Positions 55,002 to 63,852 of a stretch of DNA of 64,000 nt are shown piece by piece. A program made the position numbers and the translations under genes. The stretch comes from Pseudorhodoferax aquiterrae (GTDB lineage: Bacteria; Pseudomonadota; Gammaproteobacteria; Burkholderiales; Burkholderiaceae_C), in assembly GCF_014652235.1 (NCBI RefSeq), contig NZ_BMYK01000026.1, positions 25,786-89,785 of the forward strand. Direction: 5' to 3'. Numbering within the stretch: position 1 is the stretch's first letter; each line of letters opens with the position of its first letter. A model generated the notes under the pieces. The model was not told the DNA's origin. It did not search any database and was given only the letters and a program-made list of their open reading frames with translations.

Positions 55002-55462
55002 AGCAGCACGGCTCCGCGCAGACCACGGACGTACCTCTTCGTGGCACGAACAAGGCTGATGCTGAGCCACAGGTAGAACGCGAACGCCCAGAAGAGCAGG
55101 CCCAAGCCGAAGACCCAGATGGTGGCCAAACCCAAGATCGCCATCACCGCCACGCCCACCCACCAGAAGAAAAGGGTGCCAGTAGGCTCGTTCGCGTACA
55201 GCTGTCCACCGACGTTCACGGCAAGCAGAAGGCTCTTTTTCTGCATGGCGGGCTGCACGTGCAGTTCGACCAGCTCTTTGGATTTCAATGCTGCTTCGAG
55301 TTTTCCGTCCAGGCCGCCGATGGCCACGAGGTTGCGGAGCATGGTCCCGTCGTCGAACTGCACGTAGCTGTACGTGCTGCTGCTCATGTCGTTGCTGGCC
55401 TCTCCGATCGATGGCCCCAACTCCTTGAGCACCCCCTTGTGAATTCCCACCGGCTTCGGCAT
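54998..55462 (-). CDS. small membrane protein
   Basis: The protein has 154 residues from ATG 55462 behind a good RBS (AGGAGAT). The N-terminal soluble part (about 1-95, TYSYVQFDDGTMLRNLVAIG) is followed by two membrane helices (TLFFWWVGVAVMAILGLATI and GLGLLFWAFAFYLWLS) and a basic tail. It is the first gene of the run and divergent from the XRE regulator 94 bp away, so it is a likely target of that regulator. Confidence 0.75.
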   Translation of the reverse strand: MPKPVGIHKGVLKELGPSIGEASNDMSSSTYSYVQFDDGTMLRNLVAIGGLDGKLEAALKSKELVELHVQPAMQKKSLLLAVNVGGQLYANEPTGTLFFWWVGVAVMAILGLATIWVFGLGLLFWAFAFYLWLSISLVRATKRYVRGLRGAVLL

Positions 55463-55534
55463 TTCGCATCTCCTGTCGTGTGATCCGAAACCTGCACGAG
55501 CATCGGCCGGCCACGGAATTACTAAACACATATG

Positions 55535-55558
55535 TTCTAGATTCAACGCATTCTAGAT
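55535..55558. promoter_or_regulatory. direct repeat TTCTAGAT, candidate operator
   Basis: The 8-mer TTCTAGAT occurs at 55535-55542 and 55551-55558, centre spacing 16 bp, between the divergent membrane-protein and XRE genes, the second copy touching the XRE start. The spacing fits two binding sites on nearly the same DNA face. It is a candidate autoregulatory site for the XRE protein. Confidence 0.4.
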
Positions 55559-55925
55559 GCGCCAATGCGGCGTGCCTCGGAAGCCTTCGTACGCCCCACC
55601 TGTCTCTGATCTGCCCAGCGCGTTCCGCGCGGTGCGCGTTGCGAAGGAGCTGACCCAAGGGGCCTTCGACACGGTGTCCTCGATGGCCCACGTCAGTCGC
55701 ATCGAACGAGGGACGAGCGACCCAACGTTCGGCAAGATTGAGGCGCTTGCTCAGGTGATGAACGTGCACCCGCTCACCATCCTCGCTTTGAGCTACGTCA
55801 AACGTCCGCAGTCCACCGACGTTCGAATGCTTTTCGACCGAGTCTCGGCCGAGATCGAACGTCTCGGCATCGACGAGTTCTCGGGCGCGACCCTCACGCC
55901 TGGAGTCAAGCCTTCAGAGAAGTAG
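55557..55925 (+). CDS. XRE-family transcriptional regulator
   Basis: The protein has 122 residues. A helix-turn-helix (about 22-75: FRAVRVAKELTQGAFD, MAHVSRIERGTSDPTFGKIE) is followed by a helical C-terminal tail. It is a DNA-binding repressor-type protein. The divergent partner is a membrane protein. The ATG at 55557 lies within the direct repeat, so an internal start cannot be excluded. Confidence 0.8.
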   Translation: MRQCGVPRKPSYAPPVSDLPSAFRAVRVAKELTQGAFDTVSSMAHVSRIERGTSDPTFGKIEALAQVMNVHPLTILALSYVKRPQSTDVRMLFDRVSAEIERLGIDEFSGATLTPGVKPSEK

Positions 55926-56028
55926 CGATCACAGGGTGCTGCGCAATCCGCGCCGAGGCGGGCTCGCGATCACGCACCCAGTGTTACCGTCTTACCGCGA
56001 CAGCGGTATGGCCGGCTCGCACGAGCCA

Positions 56029-56493
56029 TCAAGCGGCCATGCGTGTCTTGAGCGCGGCGGTTTTCGCAGATGCGGACGCTTTAGCCGACGCGATGGGCGT
56101 GGCGGAATGGCAGAACGCTAGGAAGTCGTCGACCTCCTGAGATTTGTCGAACATGGCTGCAGCCCCCAACTCCAGACAGCGTTCGCGGATGTCCTGCGTG
56201 GCGTAGTTGGTGAGCACAACGACAGGAGCCCTCAGGCGTTGCTGGCGCAGCGAGCGGAGCACGCCGATGCCGGACCCCTGTGCAAGCATTAGGTCGAGGA
56301 TCACCAGGTCGACTCGCGCCGCGCTCTCGGCCAACCAGCGAACCGCTTGCTCTTCCGTTTCCGCGGTTGCGATGACCTCGACGTTGGCCATCTCGGTGAG
56401 CGCAGCCACGAGGTTGTCGCGGATCATGGGGTTGTCTTCCACAAGCAGCGCGCGGCGCTGAAAGCGGAAAATTCGGGCAAGAGAGGGCACCAT
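56029..56493 (-). CDS. single-domain response regulator
   Basis: The protein has 154 residues: a receiver domain (about 14-130; LLVEDNP acidic pocket, phospho-acceptor Asp in VILDLMLAQGSG, Thr in VVLTNYA, Lys in MFDKSQE) and an Ala/Ser-rich tail with no output domain. It has no adjacent kinase. It may act as a phospho-sink or CheY-like messenger. No strong RBS precedes the ATG. Confidence 0.85.
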   Translation of the reverse strand: MVPSLARIFRFQRRALLVEDNPMIRDNLVAALTEMANVEVIATAETEEQAVRWLAESAARVDLVILDLMLAQGSGIGVLRSLRQQRLRAPVVVLTNYATQDIRERCLELGAAAMFDKSQEVDDFLAFCHSATPIASAKASASAKTAALKTRMAA

Positions 56494-56953
56494 CCATGCG
56501 ATTGGAGCGAGAAGGCGCCGGGGACCTTGTCAGACATTGCGCCGAGTTCCCGAGATCCTGGCTGTGAAAACGACGATCGCTTGCAGCCCAGGGAAGGCGA
56601 CGCCTCGTGCAAAGGGCCAGTGCTCACAGGGTATGGCGGCTATTTTGTAGCCGTGCGAAAAGCTTCAGCGAGCACGAAATTACATGTCCGATTGCCCTAC
56701 CAGAGCCTGGACTTTGCACGGCAAACCTCACTTTCGGAGCGCCAGTCCCAGCATCCCGAGGGTGTCGCAGCCGCAGCTGCAAGGCTCACAGTCCGGTCGC
56801 CGCCGACAGGGCGTCACACCGTGGGGAGGTGACTCTTAGCGCGGCGGGCGGCCTGGCAGCTTGCGCGACGATCCGTGGGAGCGCGATGGCGCGCGCGTCT
56901 TGTACGCACGGCGCCCAAGCCACGCGGGCGCCTCGAGACGCACCGGCGACCTT
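56494..56953. other. intergenic, nothing recognised
   Basis: About 460 bp between the response regulator start and the hmp remnant. No ORF with protein-like quality was seen. A short hairpin GGCTA-TTTTG-TAGCC occurs near 56640. Confidence 0.4.
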
Positions 56954-57480
56954 CTACTCCAATGCCGAGGTTGGACCGAAGAACTCGTAGCGGCTCTGTG
57001 CCGGCGGCACGCCCAGCGCGTGCAGGTCGCGCCGTAGCTGTGCCATGAAGGGCTTGGGTCCCAGGAAATAGGCGTCGAGGTCGCGGTCCGCTGGCAGCCA
57101 ATCCTGCAGCCGCGCACGGTCGAGCCGGCCGACGGCGTGCGGCGCCGCGCCGGTGCCCTGCGCCTCGTCATGGCAGTAGAAGACCTGCAAGCGTGGATGC
57201 CGCGCGGCCTGGGCGTCCACGTGGGCGCGGAAGGCATGCACGTCGGCGTTGCGCGCGCAATGGATGAAGTGCACGGGCCGCTCGCCCGGCGCGGCCAGCG
57301 CGGCGTCCAACATGGCCAAGGTGGGCGTGATGCCGACGCCGCCGCTGATCAGCACCAGCGGCTTGTCGCCCGTGGCCAACGTGAACTCGCCTGCCGGCGG
57401 AAATACGTCGAGCAGGTCGCCCTCCTGCACGTGGTCGTGCAGGTGGTTGGAGGCCACGCCTCCCGGCTCGCGCTTGACGC
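56954..57480 (-). pseudogene. hmp: hmp (flavohaemoglobin) 3' remnant, NAD-binding part only
   Basis: The frame encodes the C-terminal ~170 residues of a flavohaemoglobin nitric-oxide dioxygenase: VKREPGG, SNHLHDHV, GDLLDVFPPAGEF, LISGGVGITPTLAMLDAAL and FLGPKPFM. The globin domain and most of the FAD-binding part (about 230 residues) are missing. Upstream, at about 57478, it runs straight into a norR fragment on the same strand, so it is a truncated, rearranged copy. Confidence 0.85.
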
Positions 57481-57705
57481 GTGCAGCGCCTGCACGACCA
57501 GCTCCTTGCCCACGCCGGTCTCGCCGCTCACCAGCACAGTCAGCGCGCTGGGGCCGACCAGCGCGATCTCGCGCAGCAGCGCGCGGTGGGCGGCGCTGCG
57601 GCCCACCTGTCGGCGCGTGCGCTCGCTGCCGGCCGCGCGGCGGTACTGCTCGGCGCGACGCTGGGCGTCTTCAGCGCGCAGCGCGAGGTCGTCCATGCGC
57701 TCGGC
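57478..57705 (-). pseudogene. norR: norR middle fragment (linker and Walker A)
   Basis: The minus strand reads DDLALRAEDAQRRAEQY, then REIALVGPSALTVLVSGETG and VGKELVVQALHA, which is the GAF-to-AAA+ linker and Walker A of the NO-responsive sigma-54 activator NorR. The fragment stops at the hmp junction on one side and at the inverted norR 3' fragment on the other. It is not functional. Confidence 0.8.
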
Positions 57706-57712
57706 CGCGGCG

Positions 57713-58057
57713 CGCGAACTCGAGCTTGTGCTGGCGCGCGCGGCGCTGCGCGGGCTGGGCCGACATGGCCAGCGGCCACGCGTGCTGAGCGTGGGCGCCG
57801 AAGACCTCGGCCTGGGCGCGCCGACGCCGCTGCCGGCGGCTTCGGCCACGCCTGCTGCGCCGCCCGCCGGCACCGTGCCACTACGCCAGCGCGTGCAGGC
57901 ATTCGAGCGCCAGGCCATCGAGCAGGCGCTGACTTGCCACGCCGGAAACTGGGCCGCCGCCGCCCGCGCGCTGGACATGGACCGTGCCAACCTAGTGCGG
58001 CTGGCGCGGCGCTTGGGCCTGGCCGTGCCGGCGCGCAACGTGCGTCTCAGTCGCTGA
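57713..58057 (+). pseudogene. norR: norR 3' fragment (end of AAA+ and DNA-binding domain)
   Basis: The plus strand continues from RELELVLARAALRGLG to a Fis-type helix-turn-helix (FERQAIEQALTCHAGNW, AAAARALDMDRANLVRLARR) and stop at 58055-58057. This is the C-terminus of NorR in opposite orientation to the middle fragment. The central AAA+ part is deleted. Confidence 0.8.
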
Positions 58058-58090
58058 CGGCCGGCGCCGGCGGCGGCTGGTCCACGGTGA

Positions 58091-58555
58091 TCATTGCTGG
58101 TCTCGACTGACTCGTTGCGAGCCTGGCGGCGGCTCGTTCAACACGGCCCAAAACATACCCAAGTCGGAGATGGCAGAGAGAAACTGCTTGAACTCGACCG
58201 GCTTGACCACGTAGGCGTTCACGCCGAGCTGATAGCTTCGAACGACGTCGTTCTCCTCCTGCGATGAAGTCAGCATCACAACCGGGATGCTGCGCAGCCC
58301 TGCATCGGCTCGAATCGCTTCCAATACCTCAAGCCCGTTGATCTTCGGCAGCTTGAGATCGAGCAGAACGACAGCCGGATTTCCGCTTTCTCGGCCGTCG
58401 AACTCGCCGGTGCGCCGCAGATACTCCAGCGCTTGCGCACCGTCCCTCACCACGATGACCTCGTTGGCCAGTTGACTGCGCTCCAGAGCGACCAGGGCGA
58501 GTTCCAGGTCACGGGGGTCGTCCTCAACCAGGAGAATGGGTTTGATGGTGGTCAT
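58091..58555 (-). CDS. Rcp1-like response regulator
   Basis: The protein has 154 residues: a receiver domain (LLVEDDPRDLELAL, phospho-acceptor Asp in VVLLDLKLPKINGLEVL, TSSQEENDVVRSYQLG, Lys in VVKPVEF) of the stand-alone type that pairs with phytochrome-like kinases (ending LGMFWAVLNEPPPG). The left end of IS21 lies only about 12 bp upstream of its ATG, so its native promoter is probably cut off. No partner kinase is intact nearby; a kinase remnant lies at 61738. Confidence 0.87.
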   Translation of the reverse strand: MTTIKPILLVEDDPRDLELALVALERSQLANEVIVVRDGAQALEYLRRTGEFDGRESGNPAVVLLDLKLPKINGLEVLEAIRADAGLRSIPVVMLTSSQEENDVVRSYQLGVNAYVVKPVEFKQFLSAISDLGMFWAVLNEPPPGSQRVSRDQQ

Positions 58556-58567
58556 GGCTTCACAGGT

Positions 58568-58581
58568 TGTTGATTTCCACG
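58568..58581 (+). repeat. IS21 left terminal inverted repeat
   Basis: TGTTGATTTCCACG, matching the reverse complement at 61053-61066. Confidence 0.85.
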
Positions 58582-58672
58582 CAGAACTGACCCACCGCCA
58601 CAGGTAATTTCCGTCCAAATCTGACCCACGTAACAACCCTAACCTGCTGCTTTTTGCGGCAGGAGCACAGGA

Positions 58673-60211
58673 GTGATTGACGTGGCGACATTGAGTGTCA
58701 TCAGGCGTTGGGCACTGCGTGAGCATCTGTCCCTGCGCGAGATAGCCCGGCGCACCGGCCTGTCTCGCAACACCATCAAGAAGTACCTGCGGGCCGGTGA
58801 GGCTGAGCCGCGTTATGCCAAGCGCGTGGGCATCAGCAAGCTGGACCCCTTTGCTGAGAAGCTGTCCGGCTGGCTCAAGACCGAGACCGGCAAGTCGCGC
58901 AAGCAGCGGCGCACGGTCAAGCAGATGCATGCCGACCTGGCCGCGCTGGGCTACGACGGCTCGTACAACCGCGTGGCGGCCTTCGCGCGTGTCTGGCTGG
59001 CCAAGCGGCAAGAAGCCGAGCGAACCACCGGCCGTGGCACCTTCGTGCCCCTGACCTTCGGCGTCGGCGAGGCGTTCCAGTTCGACTGGAGCGAGGACTG
59101 GGCTGTGATTGGCGGTGAGCGGACCAAGCTGCAAGTGGCCCACACCAAACTCAGCCATAGCCGGGCCTTCATCGTGCGAGCCTACCTGCTGCAAACCCAC
59201 GAGATGCTGTTCGACGCCCACAACCACGCGTTCCGCGTGCTGGGCGGGGTGCCTCGGCGCGGCATCTACGACAACATGAAGACCGCAGTGGACAAGGTGC
59301 GCCGGGGCAAGGAGCGCGACGTCAATGCGCGCTTCGGCGCCATGGTCAGCCACTTCCTGTTCGAGGCGGAGTTCTGCAACCCAGCCTCGGGCTGGGAGAA
59401 GGGCCAGGTCGAGAAGAACGTGCGCGATGCGCGTCACCGCCTCTGGCAGCCCGTGCCGGCCTTCGCCACGCTGGCGGCCTTGAACGACTGGTTGGAAGCC
59501 CGTTGCACGGCCCTGTGGCGCGAGATCGACCACGGCAAGCTGCCGGGCACCGTCGCAGACGTCTGGGCGCAGGAGCGGGCACTGCTGATGCCGCTGCCGC
59601 GTCCCTTCGATGGCTTCGTGGAGCACACCAAACGCGTCTCGCCCACCTGCCTGGTGACGTTCGAGCGGGTGCGCTACAGCGTGCCGGCCTCGTACGCCAA
59701 CCGACCGGTGAGCCTGCGCGTCTACGCCGAGCGGATTGTGGTGGCGGCCGAAGGCCAGCTGCTCTGCGAACACCGTCGCCTCATCGACCGCCGCCACGAC
59801 ACCATAGGCCACACGGTCTACGACTGGCGGCACTACCTGGCGGTGCTGCAGCGCAAGCCAGGGGCGCTGCGCAACGGTGCGCCCTTCGTTGAATTGCCGG
59901 CGGCGTTCCGCCAGTTGCAGGCCGCGCTGCTCAAGCAGCCCGGTGGCGACCGCGAGATGGTCGAGGTGCTGGCCCTGGTACTGCACCACGACGAGCAGGC
60001 CGTGCTGACCGCCGTTGAGCTGGCACTGGAGGCTGGCGTGCCGACCAAGATGCATGTGCTCAACGTGCTGCACCGGCTGCTGGACAGCAAGGCCGCGCCG
60101 CCACCGGTGACCGCACCCCAGGCACTGCGCCTGGTCCTCGAACCGCTTGCCAACGTGAAACGCTATGACGACCTGCGGGCGTCAGAAAGGAAGGTGCGCC
60201 ATGCGCCATGA
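58673..60211 (+). CDS. istA: IS21 transposase IstA
   Basis: The protein has 512 residues from GTG 58673 (RBS AGGA). It has an N-terminal HTH ([18 protein letters not shown]) and a DDE core: Asp in FQFDWSEDW, Asp in [11 protein letters not shown] and Glu in [10 protein letters not shown]. It catalyses cointegrate-type transposition with IstB. The coding sequence is intact and overlaps istB by 11 bp. Confidence 0.95.
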   Translation: MIDVATLSVIRRWALREHLSLREIARRTGLSRNTIKKYLRAGEAEPRYAKRVGISKLDPFAEKLSGWLKTETGKSRKQRRTVKQMHADLAALGYDGSYNRVAAFARVWLAKRQEAERTTGRGTFVPLTFGVGEAFQFDWSEDWAVIGGERTKLQVAHTKLSHSRAFIVRAYLLQTHEMLFDAHNHAFRVLGGVPRRGIYDNMKTAVDKVRRGKERDVNARFGAMVSHFLFEAEFCNPASGWEKGQVEKNVRDARHRLWQPVPAFATLAALNDWLEARCTALWREIDHGKLPGTVADVWAQERALLMPLPRPFDGFVEHTKRVSPTCLVTFERVRYSVPASYANRPVSLRVYAERIVVAAEGQLLCEHRRLIDRRHDTIGHTVYDWRHYLAVLQRKPGALRNGAPFVELPAAFRQLQAALLKQPGGDREMVEVLALVLHHDEQAVLTAVELALEAGVPTKMHVLNVLHRLLDSKAAPPPVTAPQALRLVLEPLANVKRYDDLRASERKVRHAP

Positions 60212-60992
60212 CCCTGCCATTGCAGCCCTCGTCATCATGCTGCGCGAACTGAAGATGTTCGGCATGGCGCAAGCCGTCTCCGAGTTGGCCGAGCAAGGGG
60301 CTCCGGCCTTCGAGTCCGCGCAGCCGATGCTCGCGCAGCTGCTCAAAGCCGAGACGGCAGAGCGCGAAGTGCGGGCCGTGGCCTACCAGCTCAAGCAGGC
60401 CAAGCTGCCGGCGTACCGGGACCTGGCCGGCTTCGACTTCAGCAGCAGTGAGGTGAACGAAGCCCTGGTGCGCCAGCTGCACCGATGCGAGTTCATGGAG
60501 AACGCGGAGAACGTGGTGCTGGTCGGCGGTCCGGGCACGGGCAAGACGCACTTGGCCAGCGCCATCGGAGTGCAGGCCGTCGAGCACCATCGACGCCGGG
60601 TTCGCTTCTTCTCCACGGTCGAACTGGTCAACATGCTGGAGCAGGAGAAGGTCTGCAACAAGAGCGGGCAGATGGCCCACCGCCTGGCCCACATGGACAT
60701 GGTGGTGCTCGACGAGCTGGGCTACCTGCCCTTCAGCGCCTCGGGCGGGGCCTTGCTGTTCCACCTGCTCAGCAAGCTCTACGAGCGCACCAGTGTGGTC
60801 ATCACGACCAACCTGAGCTTCAGCGAATGGGCCAGCGTGTTCGGCGATGCCAAGATGACCACGGCGCTGCTGGACCGCCTCACGCACCACTGCCATATCC
60901 TTGAGACCGGCAACGACAGCTACCGGTTCAAGAACAGCTCCGCGCAACCCATCAAGAAGGAGTCCAAACCGAAGAAGTTATCCACACCATGA
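60201..60992 (+). CDS. istB: IS21 ATP-binding helper IstB
   Basis: The protein has 263 residues from ATG 60201 (RBS GGAAGG). The AAA+ core has Walker [12 protein letters not shown] and Walker [13 protein letters not shown]. It is the target-selection ATPase for IstA. It is intact and translationally coupled to istA by an 11-bp overlap. Confidence 0.95.
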   Translation: MRHDPAIAALVIMLRELKMFGMAQAVSELAEQGAPAFESAQPMLAQLLKAETAEREVRAVAYQLKQAKLPAYRDLAGFDFSSSEVNEALVRQLHRCEFMENAENVVLVGGPGTGKTHLASAIGVQAVEHHRRRVRFFSTVELVNMLEQEKVCNKSGQMAHRLAHMDMVVLDELGYLPFSASGGALLFHLLSKLYERTSVVITTNLSFSEWASVFGDAKMTTALLDRLTHHCHILETGNDSYRFKNSSAQPIKKESKPKKLSTP

Positions 60993-61052
60993 GCCCTGCT
61001 GGGCTCTATCCAGGGTGGGTCAAAGTTCGATGGAAATGGTGGGTCAGGAATA

Positions 61053-61066
61053 CGTGGAAATCAACA
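61053..61066 (-). repeat. IS21 right terminal inverted repeat
   Basis: Reverse complement of the left end; only the first 14 bp match exactly, then the ends diverge apart from the GACCCACC subterminal boxes. Confidence 0.85.
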
Positions 61067-61332
61067 GCCAAGGCTCAGCTAGCGTTCTCACGTTCTCAAT
61101 CAGACCGCGGTCCCCCCCCGTGGCATTGCGAAAGCCATCGGGCCTTCTATGCCGTCATCCAGTCCATGGCGCTGTTTGCTGGTGGAATATGAAACTGTTC
61201 GCCGGTGCGGACGTAGGCAACGGCTCACGACAAGACGGGCCGACCCCTGGCCCGATGCGGCAGCGCGCATCTCTACGCTTGGTATCTCTCCACCCCGCTG
61301 CCAATAGGCGGTTCAACCAAGAGGAAATGACC

Positions 61333-61518
61333 ATGAATACCGATCAAGTCAAAGGCGCCATGAAGGATGCAGCCGGCAAGGTGCAAGAGAAGGTCGGCGA
61401 AGTGACAGGCAGCCGCGAGCAGGAAGCCAAGGGCGTCGCGAAGCAAGTGGAGGGCAAGACCCAAAAGAGCTTTGGCGACACGAAGGAAGCCGTTAAGGAC
61501 GCTGTGAACAAGCCGTAA
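61333..61518 (+). CDS. CsbD-family stress protein
   Basis: The protein has 61 residues; ATG 61333 fits the GAGG RBS better than ATG 61327. It has a Lys/Glu/Gly-rich helical repeat: QVKGAMKDAAGKVQEKVGEV, then KQVEGKTQKSFGDTKEAVKD. CsbD-like proteins are abundant under envelope or general stress; exact function is unknown. A terminator follows 31 bp later. Confidence 0.9.
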   Translation: MNTDQVKGAMKDAAGKVQEKVGEVTGSREQEAKGVAKQVEGKTQKSFGDTKEAVKDAVNKP

Positions 61519-61548
61519 GTCTCGGCTAGGCTTCGCGCCATGCAGAGA

Positions 61549-61572
61549 AGCGGCCGAGGCCGCTTTTTCTTT
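61549..61572 (+). terminator. Rho-independent terminator after CsbD
   Basis: AGCGGCC (61549-61555) pairs with GGCCGCT (61558-61564), then TTTTCTTT. It has a strong GC stem and is correctly placed 31 bp after the stop. Confidence 0.85.
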
Positions 61573-61737
61573 GCCTCGGCGAGTTGCGGCTAAAGCGGAT
61601 TTACGCCGCGTCTGCCGGGCAAGGCTTGTGAATCCGTGGCCTACGGATTTCTCGCGCGCCACCTGTCCGACACCGTTTCAATGTGCGCTGGCTAAGCGTG
61701 TGCGCGCCATGCAATTGCTGACGAACCGCCTGTTTGA

Positions 61738-62076
61738 ATGCGGGTGGAGTCGCGCGTGCGCGAGGCGCTGTCGAACCTTGTCGCCAACGCTATCCAGCAC
61801 GGCACACAGCGGCGTGTCGACGTGCAGGTTGACCGAATTGGGACCGAATTCATGGGTGCTTGTATCCAACAGTGGACAGATTCCAGAGCCGCAGTTCGCG
61901 GGCATCTTCGAGCCTCTGAAGCGAGGCGGTAGCTACAAGACGGGGCATAGAACCAACCTGGCCTTGGACTGTTCATTTGCAAGCAGATCGCCTCGACTCA
62001 CGGGGGCGACATCAAGGCCACTTCTTCAGATGACGAGGTGGCAGTCGAACTGCGTTTTCCCGTCGACAGGGTCTAA
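61738..62076 (+). pseudogene. histidine kinase HATPase remnant with two frameshifts
   Basis: Three successive frames together rebuild the end of a sensor kinase: first VREALSNLVANAIQHGT (N box), then in a second frame VSNSGQIPEPQFAGIFEPLK, then in a third frame LFICKQIASTHGGDIKATSS ending FPVDRV at TAA 62074-62076. One G lost in a GGG run (AACCTG-GCC) explains the second shift. The N-terminal and dimerisation parts are absent. Confidence 0.8.
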
Positions 62077-62633
62077 AAGCGCAGGCATGGGCCGGGCCCT
62101 GGCCCCGTCCAAATGAAAAAAATGCCGGCGTTGCCCGCCACAGCGGTCGTTGGCGGCAGTGTTCCGACAGACTGCAATGGGCGCGAAGATGACAATCGCT
62201 GAGTCCAGCGTGTCCGAGATGGAACTCAGAAGCAGCCAGCGGTCAGCAGTCTTGGCTGCCTGTGCGTCCCGCTGGGCGCGCCGATGCTGACGTGTGGCCA
62301 GTCTTGCAGCGGCAACGATCGCAGCGATGGGTTCATAGCCTGCACTCAGCTCGCCCACTCGCCTTTGGTCAGGCATATGCCCTCCCAATTGATCCACAGC
62401 AGGCAGTACTCGTCAGCCGGCAGTTGCAGTCACTTCATCACCAGGGTAAGTCTCGGCAGAGTCGTCGCGTCCATGCTTCCTCCAGGCCAAACTGTAGCGG
62501 CGCCAGACCGGCCATGCGGCGGGATGCGCGGCGGCCACACTCGGCCCGCGCCGCCCTCTCCTGGCGGACTCTCTGGCCCGGCGGCGGATTCTGCAGCGCG
62601 CGTGCCGCCCTCCGCTGCTCCTCTTAGCAGCTG
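62077..62633. other. no supported gene
   Basis: About 555 bp. A minus-strand frame up to 62397 contains IAAIVAAARLATRQHRRAQ but lacks an RBS and recognisable family. Otherwise nothing. Confidence 0.4.
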
Positions 62634-62858
62634 CTACGGCTTGTGCCGCGTAGCCCGCGCTTTTGCGACCACCTCTTGGGTTCGCGTCCGCTCGGCTGCC
62701 GCTTGAGCGCGCAGCCACCCGTGCGACCACGCCAGATCGCGAAGCCTTGCGGAGATAGGTGCTGCTGTGGTGGTGCCGTAGGGGTTATCGGAGAGCGAGA
62801 TGCCGGTCTCAAATGCTAGCCGGCCTCCCTGCACGGCTTGGTGAATGTCTGGTTGCAT
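62634..62858 (-). CDS. RMF/CrpP-like small protein
   Basis: The protein has 74 residues from ATG 62858 (a GTG at 62879 is possible). The pattern QGGRLAFETG, DNPYG, LAWSHGWLRAQAAAER follows the RMF/CrpP layout (G-x-x-x-A-x-x-x-G ... N-P-Y ... G-W). It is the same pattern as the micro-protein at 38220-38396. Function by resemblance only. Confidence 0.55.
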   Translation of the reverse strand: MQPDIHQAVQGGRLAFETGISLSDNPYGTTTAAPISARLRDLAWSHGWLRAQAAAERTRTQEVVAKARATRHKP

Positions 62859-62957
62859 GCGGCGGTTCTGGCAATCCACGTTCCCGCCGCAGGGTTCAAC
62901 TCGGGCCGCAGACCACAGGGCTTTCGGGCTGCTACATCCGCAGCGGCATCTGACAGC

Positions 62958-63203
62958 TCAGCCGAGCACTTCCCTGTGCACGGTCGCGCGCAGCCTCGCG
63001 ACGTGATCTTCGAGCCCGGGCACCAGCTCCAGCGTGTCAAGCGCCAGCAGGAACACCGGGCCATTCAGCCGCTGGTCGGCATGCATCGAAAGCAGGTGGC
63101 CGATCAGGTCGACGCTCAGCTGTCGCATCTCATCAGACACGTCGCATTCCGCAAGCGCGGCTAGGCACTCGTGCAGTCTGGCCAGGGTCTCGGGAGAATT
63201 CAT
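62958..63203 (-). CDS. small helical hypothetical protein
   Basis: The 81-residue soluble, helical protein (TLARLHECLAALAECD, HVARLRATVHREVLG) has coding-like codon use. No family was recognised. Confidence 0.6.
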   Translation of the reverse strand: MNSPETLARLHECLAALAECDVSDEMRQLSVDLIGHLLSMHADQRLNGPVFLLALDTLELVPGLEDHVARLRATVHREVLG

Positions 63204-63393
63204 CAGGCAACTATATGGATGGCAGCAGCCATGCCGTTCGGGCCGCCGGTGTAGCCGATCACCGCGTACCGCCCAGCGCGCAGCTTGTTGAGCTACGCCG
63301 TCGGCTGAGCCCTACAAGGCGCACTCCATTTTGCCGTCATGCAGTCGAGGAGAGTGCTGCGATGATTTTGTTTTTCACTGCGCGGGAGAAGAG

Positions 63394-63852
63394 GTGGCAG
63401 ACAACAGGATCACGCGCGACAACCCGGACCGGTTGTCCATCGACAGGGCTCCAATTCGGCGCATGCACGCCGTTGTTGCCTTCGCTTCGCTACCGCTGTT
63501 CCTTGGCGCTCTGCTCGGTGACCTGGCTTACGCGTCCTCCTTCCAGGTGCAATGGACCAATTTCGCCGATTGGCTCAATGCGGGCGGTTTGGCACTTGCC
63601 GTGCTCGCGTTGGTGTGGGCGGTTCTGGCAGAACTGCTTAGCAGGCCTCGCCATCCGCCAGGTCGCCGCTGGCTCCACGCCACGCTGCTGGCCGCCACAG
63701 TAGTGCTCGGGCTGGCGAATGCATTTGTTCACGCGAAGGATGGCTGGGCCGCCATGCCCGCCGCAACGGTGCTATCGCTGTGCGTTCTGGTGGCTGCTGC
63801 GGCGGCATCTGTCGCGGGGCTCACCCATTTCGGCAGGAAGGTCGCGGTATGA
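63394..63852 (+). CDS. DUF2231-like membrane protein
   Basis: The protein has 152 residues from GTG 63394 (RBS GGGAGA). Four membrane helices (AVVAFASLPLFLGALLGDLA, ALAVLALVWAVLAELL, LLAATVVLGLANAFV, SLCVLVAAAAASVAGLT) follow a short soluble start. It resembles DUF2231 inner-membrane proteins. The stop overlaps the next ATG as ATGA, and such proteins are often paired with sugar dehydrogenases. Confidence 0.75.
   Translation: MADNRITRDNPDRLSIDRAPIRRMHAVVAFASLPLFLGALLGDLAYASSFQVQWTNFADWLNAGGLALAVLALVWAVLAELLSRPRHPPGRRWLHATLLAATVVLGLANAFVHAKDGWAAMPAATVLSLCVLVAAAAASVAGLTHFGRKVAV

Larger units (their letters stand above)
58568..61066 (+). mobile_element. IS21-family insertion sequence (istA-istB)
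   Basis: About 2.5 kb bounded by inverted repeats TGTTGATTTCCACG (58568-58581) and its complement (61053-61066). Several copies of CTGACCCAC-type subterminal repeats lie near both ends, as usual for IS21. It contains intact istA and istB. No clear target duplication was recognised from the flanks. Confidence 0.9.

Noticed and set aside
57137..58057. 306-codon plus-strand frame as one gene
   Set aside because: The first half is antisense to hmp and the norR middle fragment; only 57713 onwards is real norR 3' sequence.
58556..58567. IS21 target-site duplication
   Set aside because: Bases left of 58568 and right of 61066 do not show a convincing identical 4-8 bp repeat.
58091..60073. 660-codon minus-strand frame spanning the response regulator and IS21
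   Set aside because: Only the part from 58555 downwards is a receiver domain; the rest is antisense to istA.
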